A stretch of 64,000 bases of DNA from Mastigias papua (GCA_964019165.1 OZ025273.1:16102714-16166713); one strand, 5' to 3'; shown: positions 1 to 13,277, counted from the first letter of the stretch. The notes: a model not told the origin generated them from the letters alone. Translations and numbers: made by a program.

Positions 1-459
1 AAGTAAGCAAAGCTATGGCAGTGTACAATGGATCTTTTCAGCAGACTTGACTAGCACGTTGATTTTAAGGAGTCAGACCTACTCAGAGAACTTTCGACGG
101 CGGAGGTGGAGAAGCTAGGCCATACTGCTCCCTGCTCCAGATAACAATTTGTGTGCCAGGTAGTTCATTGCTTCATTCTCCAGCCTAACAGAAGTTCTAG
201 CATCCTCCATGAGACGGCAAAGTCTATCTTCTTACAACAAAGTGACCAAATTTGTGATCAGAATATATATGAGGTTATGACTTTATGCCTAATAAACAGC
301 TATTCAAAAATATAGCAACATAATCCTCAATGTTTTCATGAATCGTGAAATTTACTGCCTTATGCATTAAGTGTGGCTGTGGAATAGTGGTACCTGGAAT
401 GATATGTTTTTCTTTCTGCTTTTGTTCGATCTTGTCATGTTTATTTGATTTAGTTTAAA
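1..459. other. Sequence left of the Helitron-like array, no gene
   Basis: I see no coding region, repeat or RNA gene here. The stretch ends in ...gtttaaa, directly before the TCTCTATATAC start of unit A. The A before the TC fits the A^T target preference of Helitrons. Confidence 0.5.
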
Positions 460-815
460 TCTCTATATACTAAGATCCCTAATATGCAAATGAGCAAAAT
501 CAAAGGGGCCGCCGCTCTGGTTCGTGGCGATTTTCCTGAACTGGTGGCTGGTCGGGTCAGGTTTAGACTGTGCTCCGATTGTCGTGTACCCTCCCAATGG
601 GTGCAATCAGTTTCGCTTTTATTTTTATCTATTTTTTCTTAGGAGATATTCGGATGTCTCTTTTTCGACTTTGTGGGCCTTTGTTTACACCCTTATGTTC
701 TCCATTGTTTTCCTCCCCAACCACGTAAACTGACTACTCTCAGAACGGGTATAGAGCTTGCTTGGATGGATCTTCGTTCTGATTGCCGTCCACGGTTTCG
801 TCCTTTTGCTACCAG

Positions 816-2440
816 GTGAGTCGCTATTGTCGTACAGTAGAGTTTGCCAACATGTTCTTCGTCGAATCGTTGCATTTCCTACTATTTTCACCTGCGTAAT
901 TCGATGTTTTAAGCGAAGTCGCATGGCCACCCTCTCTAGCGGGATTATCGCCATGACAGTTCCATTCCAGGCCGTTCGACTCTACTCGCTATTTCACGTT
1001 GCTGTCTGTGTTTAATTCTGATCACCTATTGACTAGAAGGTGTCAGTTGTATTACGTGCTATATTGCTGCCTATTTCGCTTGCCTTTGACGCGTGTTTAC
1101 AAGAGATCGGATTGCGATCGTTTAGCTTTCGCTTCGGGGAGTGTCCTCGAGGCCATAAATTTCCCTTTGAATCAGAGGACAAAGGTGTCAGTGTGTTCTA
1201 CGTGGTAAGTCTCTTTTTTCTCACCAAAATGGTTTGTTTAACTCTAAATGTATATGCTTTATCCATTGTGTGAGTTGTCTACCGTTCTCGGTTGTTTGTG
1301 TCGATGTTTTCAGTCACGTTCCAACACCTTGACTCTGAGCTATTATCGCCATGACAGTTCCTCTCCAAGCAGTTTGATTCTGCTAGCTAAACCAAAGTCA
1401 TGTCCCTGCTAAATAATGATAGACCATACCGAAGTTATGTACTGTTATTATCCCTCCTATGTTAGAGTGTATTTATTATTTGATCTTGACCTGTGCTTAT
1501 ATTACGAAGGATAACGATCGTGTAGCTTTCAGTTCATGGAGTTTCTTGAGGGGGATCTATTCTGCCCTTTGACCTGATGGAAAGCTCGCAATTACTGCTA
1601 CCAGGTGAGTCACTTTTGTGATTAGACATTGTGTCATATATCCTTTAACATACTTTCTCTATCAAATTTATACTTTTTGTATTGCTTTCTGTACACTTTA
1701 CGTCAGTGATTTGAGCGAGATTGAAAGACCTTCCCTCGGGGGGCATTTCGCCATGACACTTCCTCTCGGATCAGATTGATGTTATTCTCTGGATTTTTGT
1801 CGTTTTGTATAACATTGTCATGACATACTTTCGATATCGATACTGTTGTATTCTTTGGTAGATTGCTATTTATTCCTTAGTTTAAATGCGTGCGTAGATG
1901 AGATCGGAAATCATTATGATTGCTGGTGAATTTGTGGTAGATTGAATATGTAATTTGGGTACTGCTCTATTCTGTTGGGCCTTCGTGTGTATTTGACTTC
2001 TCTGTGACTTACTGTTAAGAGGTTAAATTCATATTGGTAATAGAACTGTTGTAAGGGGTTTGCATTCCCCCTCAGTTCAATGGAGGAAGCAACTGCTCCA
2101 TGTGTGTCATTGTCGTTGCCATTAGTCACTAAATATTTAAATGCGTTTGTAGAGAAACATCCAAAGTTTGTATATTTTACTTTTTTTGCTGTTCTCCATA
2201 TTATACCTATGGCGTTCTGGTATCCTTAACTGATTACACTGGTTAGTTTGTTGTATGTTGTAGAGAGAAATGCGAGGGGATTCCCAAGTTCATCTCATGA
2301 TCGCAGAAACCTCTTATCCTTTGTTTGCGAACAATAGTATTTACACAAGACCGCAAGTTTGCAGTTGAGGGCGTGTTTACTGAGAGGATGGATGTTTTGC
2401 AAGCAGTAGCAGAGTTTCATCAATTTTATACAAGGTAAGT
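816..2440 (+). other. Exon-like modules with splice-donor matches in unit A
   Basis: Consensus-like donor sequences occur at 816 (CCAG|GTGAGT), 1205 (GTAAGT), 1605 (CCAG|GTGAGT) and 2435 (CAAG|GTAAGT). A motif close to CGCCATGACAGTTCCTCTCC recurs near 950, 1349 and 1751. The last module (about 2264-2434) follows a TGTAG acceptor-like site and contains GGGGATTCCC at 2276-2285. Unit B has the same modules 4,460 bases downstream, and unit C has diverged versions. No reading frame runs through them. They look like exons of a spliced non-coding transcript or remnants of a captured gene; I cannot tell which. Confidence 0.45.
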
Positions 2441-4326
2441 GATTTATTTCATCTACCAGGTATCGATTTAGTGTTGATAGGATGTTGTGTATAGAATGAT
2501 TCCTACTTTGCCAACTGGACGAGATTTAATGCGATGTTTTGATGGAGATTGCACTAATATTGCCTCGGGGTCATATGATCATGCCACTTGCTTTCATGTT
2601 GGCTTGATTTTCGCGTATAAATTATCGTTCTCTTACTTCAGAAGTTTCGGTAGAGTATTCAGGAGACGTTTACTGTATTATTTAATGATATACTAGGACT
2701 ATTTAGAGTTCTGTTGTACCTCGTAGTTGCGCGAGAGTTTAAGAGAGAAAGTTCCGAAGGGTTAGGCGGATTTGTTTACGTTTCAGATGTTGTCAATCAC
2801 CTCTACTTAGATGTTAGGTTTTACCATGCACTTATTGTAGCCTAGAGCTAAGATATTGTTCAAATTATTCCTTGGATTAGTGGAGTGTACTAGCTCAATT
2901 TCCCGTTTGGTTTTCTTTCAGTGTTTTGAGTAAAGTGCTGCGTGTATGCTCTCTAAAACTTTGATGGGCTTTTCATATTACTCTCAGTTTCCATGGCTGA
3001 TGACTTGCTTAGTCCCAGTAGTACACTTTGTATTCTAAATCGCTGGGGTATTTGTAGTTAAGAGTGCTACACCTTATACGGATATTTTATCTACTACCTC
3101 GCGAATAACATTGTGTATAGTACCGTGCATTTTACGGTAGTTGCTTCTTGATTTATTTACACTGATATTGTATTCTAAATTAGCTTTGTATTCAACACAC
3201 TTAAGTAACTTATTCACGAGGCTTCATTCAGTGTAGTACTTTACTAATTGCCTATATAGTAGGAGCAGTCTACCACTCTTTATTTTCAACAGTCTATTAT
3301 TTGTGTTCACTATATATTTTAGTGTTATTTTGGTTGAATCTGCATGTGGGCACTTTATGCTAAATGTTCTTTTCCTGGCAAACCTGCTCTGTGCCTTGCT
3401 GAGATGATTTATTATAGACACCATTAATGATTTCCATAATCATTCTGCACATGATAACATTATGTTTGTTGGTGAAGTAGTTTTGGATAACAAGTATTTG
3501 TATTGTGTATACTTCATCCCTGGAGCCCCACCTTCCAGTCCCAAGCTCACTGAACAGTATTCTTCATAATCAAACATTATAAGGGGTTTGCTCTAAGAGA
3601 TTATTATGTATACAAGCTTATACCACATTCATACACAGTTTTTGAATTTGAAGTCTTTGTTGAATATTCTAGACAATCTCTTAGGAATAGTCGTCAGCAT
3701 TGATGTACTTGAATCAAACAGTATCATTAGGCATTGCCATGTCAAAACACCTGCTTGAATCTATATATTATAGGAGTTTGACAATGTTTACTGGGTGTGC
3801 CCAGTTGATGTCCCCTGTATCACTGTCAGATATTAGTTGTTACCATTAGCATTATGACTTTTCACATATCATTCTGCATGTGGCGATATGTTGTTAAAGT
3901 TTTGTATTAGTTACAGCTAGCAACCTTATTTGTATTGTATTGAATAGGCATATAAAGCCCCGCTCCTATCTAACACAAAACTTTTGTTAAAATTTATTTG
4001 ATGCTGCAATCTCTACAATTTTATCACTTATTCTTAAGAGTTAGAACTTTGTGTTTTTGACAAGAGTTTAGCATTCACTTACATGTTTGTGGCCCATAGT
4101 ATTGTGACCTTTGAGTATGCTGTAGGATTACAAAGGAGTATTATTTTAATTATGAATGCTTAGACTATAAACTTCTGAGGTAGTGTTCTTACATAAAGCC
4201 TACTTTAATGCCTAGATGGTACTGAATGATGCTGAAGACTATACAGTATGCATTTGATTTAGCAGTTTATTGTAACAACCATTTGCACTACTTAACTACT
4301 ATATTTATATACTGGAGAATAGCGGT
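2441..4326 (+). other. Gene-free interior of unit A
   Basis: About 1.9 kb of AT-rich sequence with no long open frame and no further convincing splice-like module. It is copied almost base for base in unit B (about 6901-8786). Confidence 0.6.
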
Positions 4327-4919
4327 TTTTTTTGATAGCCCGCTAGACGCGGGCTCCCCTACCCCAGTTACCTGCTGGCCCTGTCAAATCAATTTGCAAA
4401 TTAGCCTTGGAAAGACTAACGCAGTGCCCCATCCAGGTTGCATGGTCCGCATTGTCGATGAGCATGGATGAAAAAGCTCGCATAGAATCAAGAGAAGGTG
4501 ACGTCATTGGAGAGTGTGACATCCGGCCTTTGCAATGGACAAATCGATTAAAATTTGAGAGAAAAAGTTGTGCAAAAATGCTCGGATACCTGCGCTAGGC
4601 TATGGGGCTTTAGAAGATGAAGAAGAATGTCCAAAAGCCCCATAGCCTAGCGTAGGTATCCGAGCATTTTTGCACAACTTTTTCTCTCAAATTTTAATCG
4701 ATTTGTCCATTGCAAAGGCCGAATGTCACACGCTCCAATGACGTCACCTTCTCTTGATTCTATGCGAGCTTTTTCATCCATGCTCATCGACAATGCGGAC
4801 CATGCAACCTGGATGGGGCACTGCGTTAGTCTTTCCAAGGCTAATTTGCAAATTGATTTGACAGGGCCAGCAGGTAACTGGGGTAGGGGAGCCCGCGTCT
4901 AGCGGGCTATCAAAAAAAA
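4327..4919. repeat. Terminal palindrome of unit A (arms of about 290 bases)
   Basis: The left arm starts with GATAGCCCGCTAGACGCGGGC and the right arm ends with its reverse complement. The arms are nearly perfect complements around a short spacer near 4617-4632. Each arm carries a TGACGTCA site (4499-4506 and 4739-4746). The short reading frames on both strands here are mirror images produced by the palindrome, not genes. The right arm supplies the Helitron 3' hairpin. Confidence 0.9.
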
Positions 4920-7900
4920 TCTCTATATACTAAGATCCCTAATATGCAAATGAGCAAAATCAAAGGGGCCGCCGCTCTGGTTCGTGGTGATTTTCCTGAA
5001 CTGGTGGCTGGTCGGGTCGGGTTTAGACTGTGCTCCGATTGTCGTGTACCCTCCCAATGGGTGCAATCAGTTTCGCTTTTATTTTTATCTATTTTTTCTT
5101 AGGAGATATTCGGATGTCTCTTTTTCGACTTTGTGGGCCTTTGTTTACACCCTTATGTTCTCCATTGTTTTCCTCCCCAACCACGTAAACTGACTACTCT
5201 CAGAAGGGGTATAGAGCTTGCTTGGATGGATCTTCGTTCTGATTGCCGTCCACGGTTTCGTCCTTTTGCTACCAGGTGAGTCGCTATTGTCGTACAGTAG
5301 AGTTTGCCAACATATTCTTCGTCGAATCGGTGCATTTCCTACTATTTTCACCTGCGTAATTCGATGTTTTAAGCGAAATCGCATGGCCACCCTCTCTAGC
5401 GGGATTATCGCCATGACAGTTCCATTCCAGGCCGTTCGACTCTACTCGCTATTTCACGTTGCTGTCTGTGTTTAATTCTGATCACCTATTGACTAGAAGG
5501 TGTCAGTTGTATTACGTGCTATATTGCTGCCTATTTCGCTTGCCTTTGACGCGTGTTTACAAGAGATCGGATTGCGATCGTTTAGCTTTCGCTTCGGGGA
5601 GTGTCCTCGAGGCCATAAATTTCCCTTTGAATCAGAGGACAAAGTTGTCAGTGTGTTCTACGTGGTAAGTCTCTTTTTTCTCACCAAAATGGTTTGTTTA
5701 ACTCTAAATGTATCTGCTTTATCCATTGTGTGAGTTGTCTACCATTCTCCGCTGTTTGTGTCGATGTTTTCAGTCACGTTCCAACACCTTGACTCTGAGC
5801 TATTATCGCCATGACAGTTCCTCTCCAAGCAGTTTGATTCTGCTAGCTAAACCAAAGTCATTTCCCTGCTAAATAATGATAGACCATACCGAAGTTATGT
5901 ACTGTTATTATCCCTCCTATGTTAGAGTGTATTTATTATTTTTTTTTGATGTGTGCTTATATTACGAAGGATAACGATCGTGTAGCTTTCAGTTCATGGA
6001 GTTTCTTGAGGGGGATCTATTCTGCCCTTTGACCTGATGGAAAGCTCGCAATTACTGCTACCAGGTGAGTCACTTTTGTGATTTGACATTGTGTCATATA
6101 TCATTTAACATACTTTCTCTATCAAATTTCTACTTTTGTACTCTTTTCTGTACACTTTACTTCAGTGATTTGAGCGAGATTCAAAGACCTTCCCTCGGGG
6201 AGCATTTCGCCATGACACTTCCTCTCGGATCAGATTGATGTTATTCTCTGGATTTTTGTCGTTTTGTATAACATTGTCATGACATACTTGCGATATGGAT
6301 ACAGTTGTATTCTTTGGTAGATTGCTATTTATTCCTTAGTTTAAATGCGTGCATAGATGAGATAGGAAATCATTATGATTGCTGGTGAATTTGTGGTAGA
6401 TTGAATATTTAATTTGGGTACTGCTCTATTCTGTTGGGCCTACGTGTGTATTTGACTTCTCTGTGACTTACTGTTAAGAGGTTAAATTCATATTGGTAAT
6501 AGAACTGTTGTAAGGGGTTTGCATTCCCCCTCAGTTCAATGGAGGAAGCAACTGCTCCATGTGTTTCATTGTCGTTGCCATTAGTCACTAAATATTTAAA
6601 TGCGTTTGTAGAGAAACGTCCAAAGTTTGTATATTCTACTTTTTTTGCTGTTCTCCATATTATACCTATGGCGTTCTGGTATCCTTAACTGATTACACTG
6701 TCTATTTTTTGTAGGTTGTAGAGAGAAATGCGAGGGGATTCCCAAGTTCATCTCATGATCGCAGAAACCTCTTATCCTTTGTTTGCGAACAATAGTATTT
6801 ACACAAGACCGCAAGTTTGCAGTTGAGGGCGTGTTTACTGAGAGGTTGGATGTTTTGCAAGCAGTAGCAGAGTTTCATCAATTTTATACAAGGTAAGTGA
6901 TTTATTTCATGTACCAGGTATCGATTTAGTGTTGCTAGGATGTTGTGTATAGAATGATTCCTACTTTGCCAACTGGACGAGATTTAATGCGATGTTTTGA
7001 TGGAGATTGCACTAATATTGCCTCGGGGTCATATGATCATGCCACTTGCTTTCATGTTGGCTTGATTTTCGCGTATAAATTATCGTTCTCTTACTTCAGA
7101 AGTTTCAGTAGAGTATTCAGGAGACGCTTACCGTATTATTTAATGAAATACTAGGACTATTTAGAGTTCTGTTGTACCTCGTAGTTGCGCGAGAGTTTAA
7201 GGGAGAAAGTTCCGAAGGGTTAGGCCGATTTGTTTACGTTTCAGATGTTGTCGATCACTTCTACTTAGATGTTGGGTTTTACCATGCACTTATTGTAGCC
7301 TAGAGCTAAGATATTGTTCAAATTATTCCTTGGATTAGTGGAGTGTACTAGCTCAATTTCCCGTTTGGTTTTCTTTCAGTGTTTTGAGTAAAGTGCTGCG
7401 TGTATGCTCTCTAAAACTTTGATGGGCTTTTCATATTACTCTCAGTTTCCATGGCTGATGACTTGCTTAGTCCCAGTAGTACACTTTGTATTCTAAATCG
7501 CTGGGGTATTTGTAGTTAAAAGTGCTACACCTTATACGGATATTTTATCTACTACTTCGCGAATAACATTGTGTATAGTACCGTGCATTTTACGGTAGTT
7601 GCTTCTTGATTTATTTACACTGATATTGTATTCTAAATTAGCTTTTTATTCAACACACTTAAGTAACTTATTCACGAGGCTTCATTCAGTGTAGTACTTT
7701 ACTAATTGCCTATATAGTAGGAGCAGTCTACCACTCTTTATTTTCAACAGTCTATTATTTGTGTTCACTATATATTTTAGTGTTATTTTGGTTGAATCTG
7801 CATGTGGGCACTTTATGCTAAATGTTCTTTTCCTGGCAAACCTGCTCTGTGCCTTGCTGAGATGATTTATTATAGACACCATTAATGATTTCCATAAATC

Positions 7901-9383
7901 ATTCTGCACATGATAACATTATTTTTGTTTGTCAAGTAGTGTTGGATAACAAGCATGTGTATTGTGTAGACTTCATCCCTGGAGCCCCACCTTCCAGTCC
8001 CAAGCTCACTGAACAGTATTCTTCATAATCAAACATTATAAGGGGTTTGCTCTAAGAGATTATTATGTATACAAGCTTATGCCACATTCATACACAGTTT
8101 TTGAATTTCAAGTCTTTGTTGAATATTCTAGACAATCTCTTAGGAATATTCTTCAGCATTGATGTACTTGAATCAAACAGTATCATTAGGCATTGCCATG
8201 TCAAAACACCTGCTTGAATCTATATATTATAGGAGTTTGACAGTGTTTACTGGGTGTGCCCAATTGATGTCCCCTGTATCACTGTCAGATATTAGTTGTT
8301 ACCATTAGCATTATCACTTTTCACATATCATTCTGCATGTGGCGATATGTTGTTAAAGTTTTGTATTAGTTACAGCTAGCAACCTTATTTGTATTGTATT
8401 GAATAGGCATATAAAGCCCCGCTCCTATCTAACACAAAACTTTTGTTAAAATTTATTTGATGCTGCAATCTCTACAATTTTATCACTTATTCTTAAGAGT
8501 TAGAACTTTGTGTTTTTGACAAGAGTTTAGCATTCACTTACATGTTTGTGGCTCATAGTATTGTGACCTTTGAGTATGCTGTAGGATTACAAAGGAGTAT
8601 TATTTTAATTATGAATGCTTAGACTATAAACTTCTGAGGTAGTGTTCTTGCATAAAGTCTACTTTAATGCCTAGATGGTACTGAATGATGCTGAAGACTA
8701 TACAGTATGCATTTGATTTAGTAGTTTATTGTAACAACCACTTGCACTACTTAACTACTATATTTATATACTGGAGACTAGCGGTTTTTTTTTGATAGCC
8801 CGCTAGACGCGGGCTCCCCTACCCCAGTTACCTGCTGGCCCTGTCAAAATCAATTTGCAAATTAGCCTTGGAAAGACTAACGCAGTGCCCCATCCAGGTT
8901 GCATGGTCCGCATTGTCGATGAGCATGGATGAAAAAGCTCGCATAGGATCAAGAGAAGGTGACGTCATTGGAGCGTGTGACATCCGGCCTTTGCAATGGA
9001 CAAATCGATTAAAATTTGAGAGAAAAAGTTGTGCAAAAATGCTCGGATACCTGCGCTAGGCTATGGGGCTTTAGAAGATGAAAAAGAATGTCCAAAAGCC
9101 CCATAGCCTAGCCCAGGTATCCGAGCATTTTTGCACAACTTTTTCTCTCAAATTTTAATCGATTTGTCCATTGCAAAGGCCGGATGTCACACGCTCCAAT
9201 GACGTCACCTTCTCTTGATCCTATGCGAGCTTTTTCATCCATGCTCATCGACAATGCGGACCATGCAACCTGGATGGGGCACTGCGTTAGTCTTTCCAAG
9301 GCTAATTTGCAAATTGATTTTGACAGGGCCAGCAGGTAGCTGGGGTAGGGGAGCCCGCGTCTAGCGGGCTATCAAAAAAAAAC
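4920..9383 (+). mobile_element. Non-autonomous Helitron-like unit B
   Basis: A near copy of unit A in direct orientation with only scattered substitutions and small indels. It has the same TCTCTATATACTAAG head, exon-like modules and palindromic tail. The closeness of A and B means either a recent tandem amplification or an assembly duplication. The junction to A has only ATCAAAAAAAA between the hairpin of A and the TC of B. Confidence 0.75.
8788..9383. repeat. Terminal palindrome of unit B
   Basis: Same structure as the palindrome of unit A: GC-rich hairpin sequences at both outer ends and long complementary arms around a spacer near 9075-9090. A few arm differences from A are mirrored in both arms (for example GGATCAAGAG instead of GAATCAAGAG), suggesting arm-to-arm conversion or copying. 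Confidence 0.88.
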
Positions 9384-9659
9384 TCTCTATATACTAAGAT
9401 CCCTAAAATGCAAATGAGCTCGCCTATTGTTGTCATCAAACAGAGCCGGCCCTGTACTGTCCAGAATTCTTCTCCTGGAATGTTTGCGGGCTGTGTCTGA
9501 AAGGTAGCTATACGTGTTCAAAGTTGTGAGTTCTTCGACACGAGCGCAAATTGATATTTGTGTGATTTTTCTGTGTCGAGTTATTCAACTTTTTCTGAGC
9601 GACTACGCGAGCCTTTGTTGATCGCCTTTTGTCCTCCATTGTTTTCCTCCTCATGGATT

Positions 9660-11367
9660 GCACTGCTCTCAGTACAGGGCGTGTGTGATCGGGATCAGGT
9701 TTGCTCATTTTCGAGGAGAAGTTTGTTGGAGTTCTACCAGGTTAGTAGCTATTTTGTCCTCTCTAAATACTGTATTATAGTTCGCTTATATGTTATTCCT
9801 CGATTCCGTGCGTTGTCTGGTGTTTTAAACACTTTTTTCCGATGTATGGAGGCAGTTTCTTACACCCTCCCTCGCTGCTGTTATGCGCCATGACAGTTAG
9901 GCAACTACTTCTTCGCGTCATTGCTGTCTTAAGATTCGATTTATCATTGCCAGTCTTTAGTCAATGACATTATAGCACTGCTGCTGCTTTGTTGATTCGA
10001 TTTACGGGTGATGTGAGCCCTATATTTGCCTCTTTTGTTAGGCCAGATTGGAACAGCTTCCCTCGGGGGCAATCTCGCCGCCATGACAGTTCTTCTCCAT
10101 TCGTTCGAGTCTGTTCGCCGGATTTCAATGCTTTAACTGGTAAGTTGTGTTAACAGATTTAACTGATGTTTCATGGTGTTTTTGTTTGTGTATTAGGATA
10201 GTGTTTAGCTGTTGTTTTCATCCCTTTTAAATAGGAAATACCGAATGTGCAACTCTCAATTCGGAGATGGTTTGAATGCGACTAATGTTCCAGTTGGAAG
10301 TTCAAGAAGATGTCGTGCTTCTGCTACCAGGTGAGTCGTTTTCTGATGCTAAAACGTGTGATTTTAAGTTGCCTGTCTGTCCCATGTCCTCTGTGCGCAC
10401 TTTCTATGTATTTTCGACACTAATGTACAATATTGCTAGCGAGATGAGATTGTAATAGCTTCCCTCGGCTGTTTTATACCATGACAGTTCCTCTCCACAA
10501 TGGTTGATGTTATTCTCTGTAGCCGGGTCAAGATAAGTGAACGTTCGTCCTCCTACTGCCAGGTAAGTTGTTTTTCATATAGTAGGGTATGTTTTCAGAT
10601 TGCCTGTAATTTTTCTGTCTACTATACATGTTTCATATTACACACGTTAGGTCAGTATTTTGAGCGAGCTTCCCTCAGGGGTATATCGCCATGACACTTC
10701 CTCTCCGATCAGATTTAGTTTATTCTCTAGATTGTCTTGGATCTATTACAATATTGGGATGAAATGTTTACTGACCTATTCGTTGCTAGATTGATGTTTA
10801 TACCTTGAAGCTAATGCGAGCCTAAAGGAGATAAGAAGTCGTTACCTTTCCTGATGAATTGTGCTACATGAAAGGCTGAATTTGAGCATTGATTAAGTGT
10901 TTTGGGTCTAAGTTTGTAGTTGTATATGTGACTTATTGTGTGACTTATACTTAAGAGTTTAAGTTCTTTTCGGTAATACAACTGTAACAAGAAGGTTTCG
11001 TTCCCCCTCAGTTTAGTCAAGGAAGCCACTACTCTGTGTGTTTCATTCTCATTGCCAGTAGCCACAAACTATCTTAACATGGTTGTACAGAGATGTCTAC
11101 AGTGTGTATAGTTTATTTGCTAACTGTCCTTCATATTATTCCTATGATGGTTTGGTGTCCTTACACTCTTTATTTTGTTGTAGGTTGTAGATAGAAATGC
11201 GAGGGGATTCCCAACTTCAGATCAAGATCGCAGAAACCTCTCATCCTTTGTTTGCGAGCAATAGTGTTTACACAAGACCGCAAGTTTGCTGTTGAGGGCG
11301 TGTTTACAAAGTGGATGGATGTGGTTCAAGTTTTCGTGGAATTTCGTCCCTTCTCTATAAGGTCAGT
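9660..11367 (+). other. Exon-like modules of unit C
   Basis: Donor-like sites lie at 9741 (CCAG|GTTAGT), 10140 (GTAAGT), 10331 (CCAG|GTGAGT), 10563 (CCAG|GTAAGT) and 11362 (AAGG|TCAGT region). The clearest exon shape is 10235-10330: a pyrimidine-rich stretch plus AAATAG before it and CTACCAG|GTGAGT after it. The CTTCCCTCGGGGG...CGCCATGACAGTTC module occurs near 10060-10100, 10460-10495 and 10670-10705. The κB-like GGGGATTCCC is at 11203-11212. No continuous coding frame crosses the modules. Confidence 0.45.
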
Positions 11368-13277
11368 GGTTTATTTCATTGAGAATGTTTCGATTTAGTT
11401 TTACCAGGGTTTGTTTTGTGTAGATTGGTCGCTACTTTCCAGGTTGGACGAGATTTACTGTATGTTTTGATCGAGATTCCATAAGATTGCCCTGGGGCTT
11501 GTGATCATGCCAAGTCCTTTCATGGTCGCTCGATTTCCGCCTGTAAAGTACCGTTTGGTTACTACAGAAGTTCGGTATACTATTCAGTGGGTATTTACTG
11601 TATTATTTACTGATATATTATTACAGCTTATTGTGCTGTTCATACTGTGCATTTGCATGTGATTTTGAAGGAAGTATGTCTGAACAGTTAGGCCACTTTC
11701 TTTACGTTTGATTTGTTGTCAGTCACTTCTGGTTAGCTCTTGGTGTGTACCATACACTTATTGTAGGCTGGAGCTAAGATGTTGTTCAAAGTATTCCTTG
11801 ACTTATTGGAGTGTAATAGCTCTCTGTCCCAGTTGGTTTTGCTACAGTATTTTCAGGAAGGTACTACGTGTATTCTCTCTGAAACCTTGGGGGGTGTTTC
11901 ATATTACTCTCAGTCACTAACGCTGATTCCTTCCTTATTCTCAGTAGAACACTTAGTACTCTGAATCAGTGGTATATTTATAGTGAAAGGTGCAAAGTCG
12001 TATAGAGATATTTTATGTACTAATTCGTTGATACTTTGGTCTATAGTACCATGCGTTGTCAGGTTGTTCTTTCTTGATGTTGTTAGGCTGACATTGTGTT
12101 CTAAGGTAGGATTGTGGTCAACACACTTAAGTAACTTATTCATAAGGCTTTATTCAGTATAGTACTCTACTGATCACCTATGTATATACAACAGTCTAAC
12201 AATCTTTATTATGTACAAGAGCCTAATCGCTGTATTCACTTTAGATTTTTGTGTTATTTTGGAGGAATCAGCTTATGGTTGCTTTAGTCCTAACTCTCCG
12301 TTTCCTGGCAAATCAGCTCCCTCTCATCCTAAGATTATTTGTTATAAAGACCATTCATGATTTCTATTCATCATTCTGCGCATGATAATATGGTTTTACT
12401 GGATCAAGTAGTATTTGATCACAATGATTTGCTCTGTTTAATAGTAATTGCTGGGGCCCCATCTTCCAGCCCGCACCCTAAGTAACAGTATTGTTTGTAA
12501 TCAAATGTTATGAGGAGCTTACTGTAAAAGAGTATTATGTATACAAGGTTATGCCACACTAATGCACAATGTCTGAGTTTCAAATCAATTTTGACTAGCA
12601 CACTTTTAGGAATATTCTGTAGCTTTTATGAACTTAAAGTATGAAGCATCTCTATACATTGTGATTGTATATTACCTACTTGAATGCCTTAAGGTAGCTA
12701 TTAAAGGAGTTTGAAAGATATTACTGGATGTGCCTAGATGATAATGGTAGTCATACATTTGAATTGATGTCCTTAGATGAAACATGTACCAATAGAGTGC
12801 TTGATTGTCTGCCTATGGGATTTTTGTCACTAGCTTATTTCACTTTGAGATATCAGTTGTCACCACTACCATTACTACTTTTGATATTTCATTCTGTTTA
12901 TGATGATATGTTGTTAAAGTTTTGCATTAGTTATAGCCAGCAACCTTATTTGTATTGTACTCAATTGCCACATCAGGCCCCCCTCTGAAGTACAGCTATG
13001 ATAATAAATTTGTTTTTATGATGCTAGCTCTACATTATATAATTCATTGATAGGATTTACAGCTTTATGTTGTTGACAAAAGGTTAGGAATCACATGATG
13101 TTGGTCCATAATTTCATTACTCTTTAGTTTGCTCTAGGATTATAAGGCACTATTATGTCAGTCGTCTACACTTATGGAACAGTCATTAAGTGTCAGGGGG
13201 TGGGGTTTGAGGCACATGATAAAATAGATTCAACAATTTGTACCTGAGTTGGACATGCAAAACTATTCTAGAGTTTC

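Larger units (their letters stand above)
460..4919 (+). mobile_element. Non-autonomous Helitron-like unit A
   Basis: The unit opens with TCTCTATATACTAAGATCCC followed by ATGCAAATGAGC, which matches the 5'-TC start and AT-rich head known from Helitrons. It ends with a GC-rich hairpin (GCCCGCG, loop TCTA, GCGGGC) inside a long palindrome at 4327-4919. The usual tail after the hairpin, seen complete in unit F as ...TACTAAGCTAG, is replaced here by ATCAAAAAAAA running straight into unit B. No Rep/helicase gene is present, so the unit is non-autonomous. Short open frames in it are shared with unit B only because the DNA is nearly identical, and they match nothing I recognise. Family assignment is inference from termini; the exact insertion of E/F (35359-38538) supports it. 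Confidence 0.75.

Noticed and set aside
524..1273. Cluster of short open frames repeated at 4984-5733
   Set aside because: They recur only because units A and B are nearly identical DNA. They overlap in several frames, lack motifs, and are crossed by splice-like sites. Not counted as genes.
4407..4838. The same 63-residue frame on both strands
   Set aside because: A mirror image created by the palindrome; also seen at 8868-9299. No evidence of coding.
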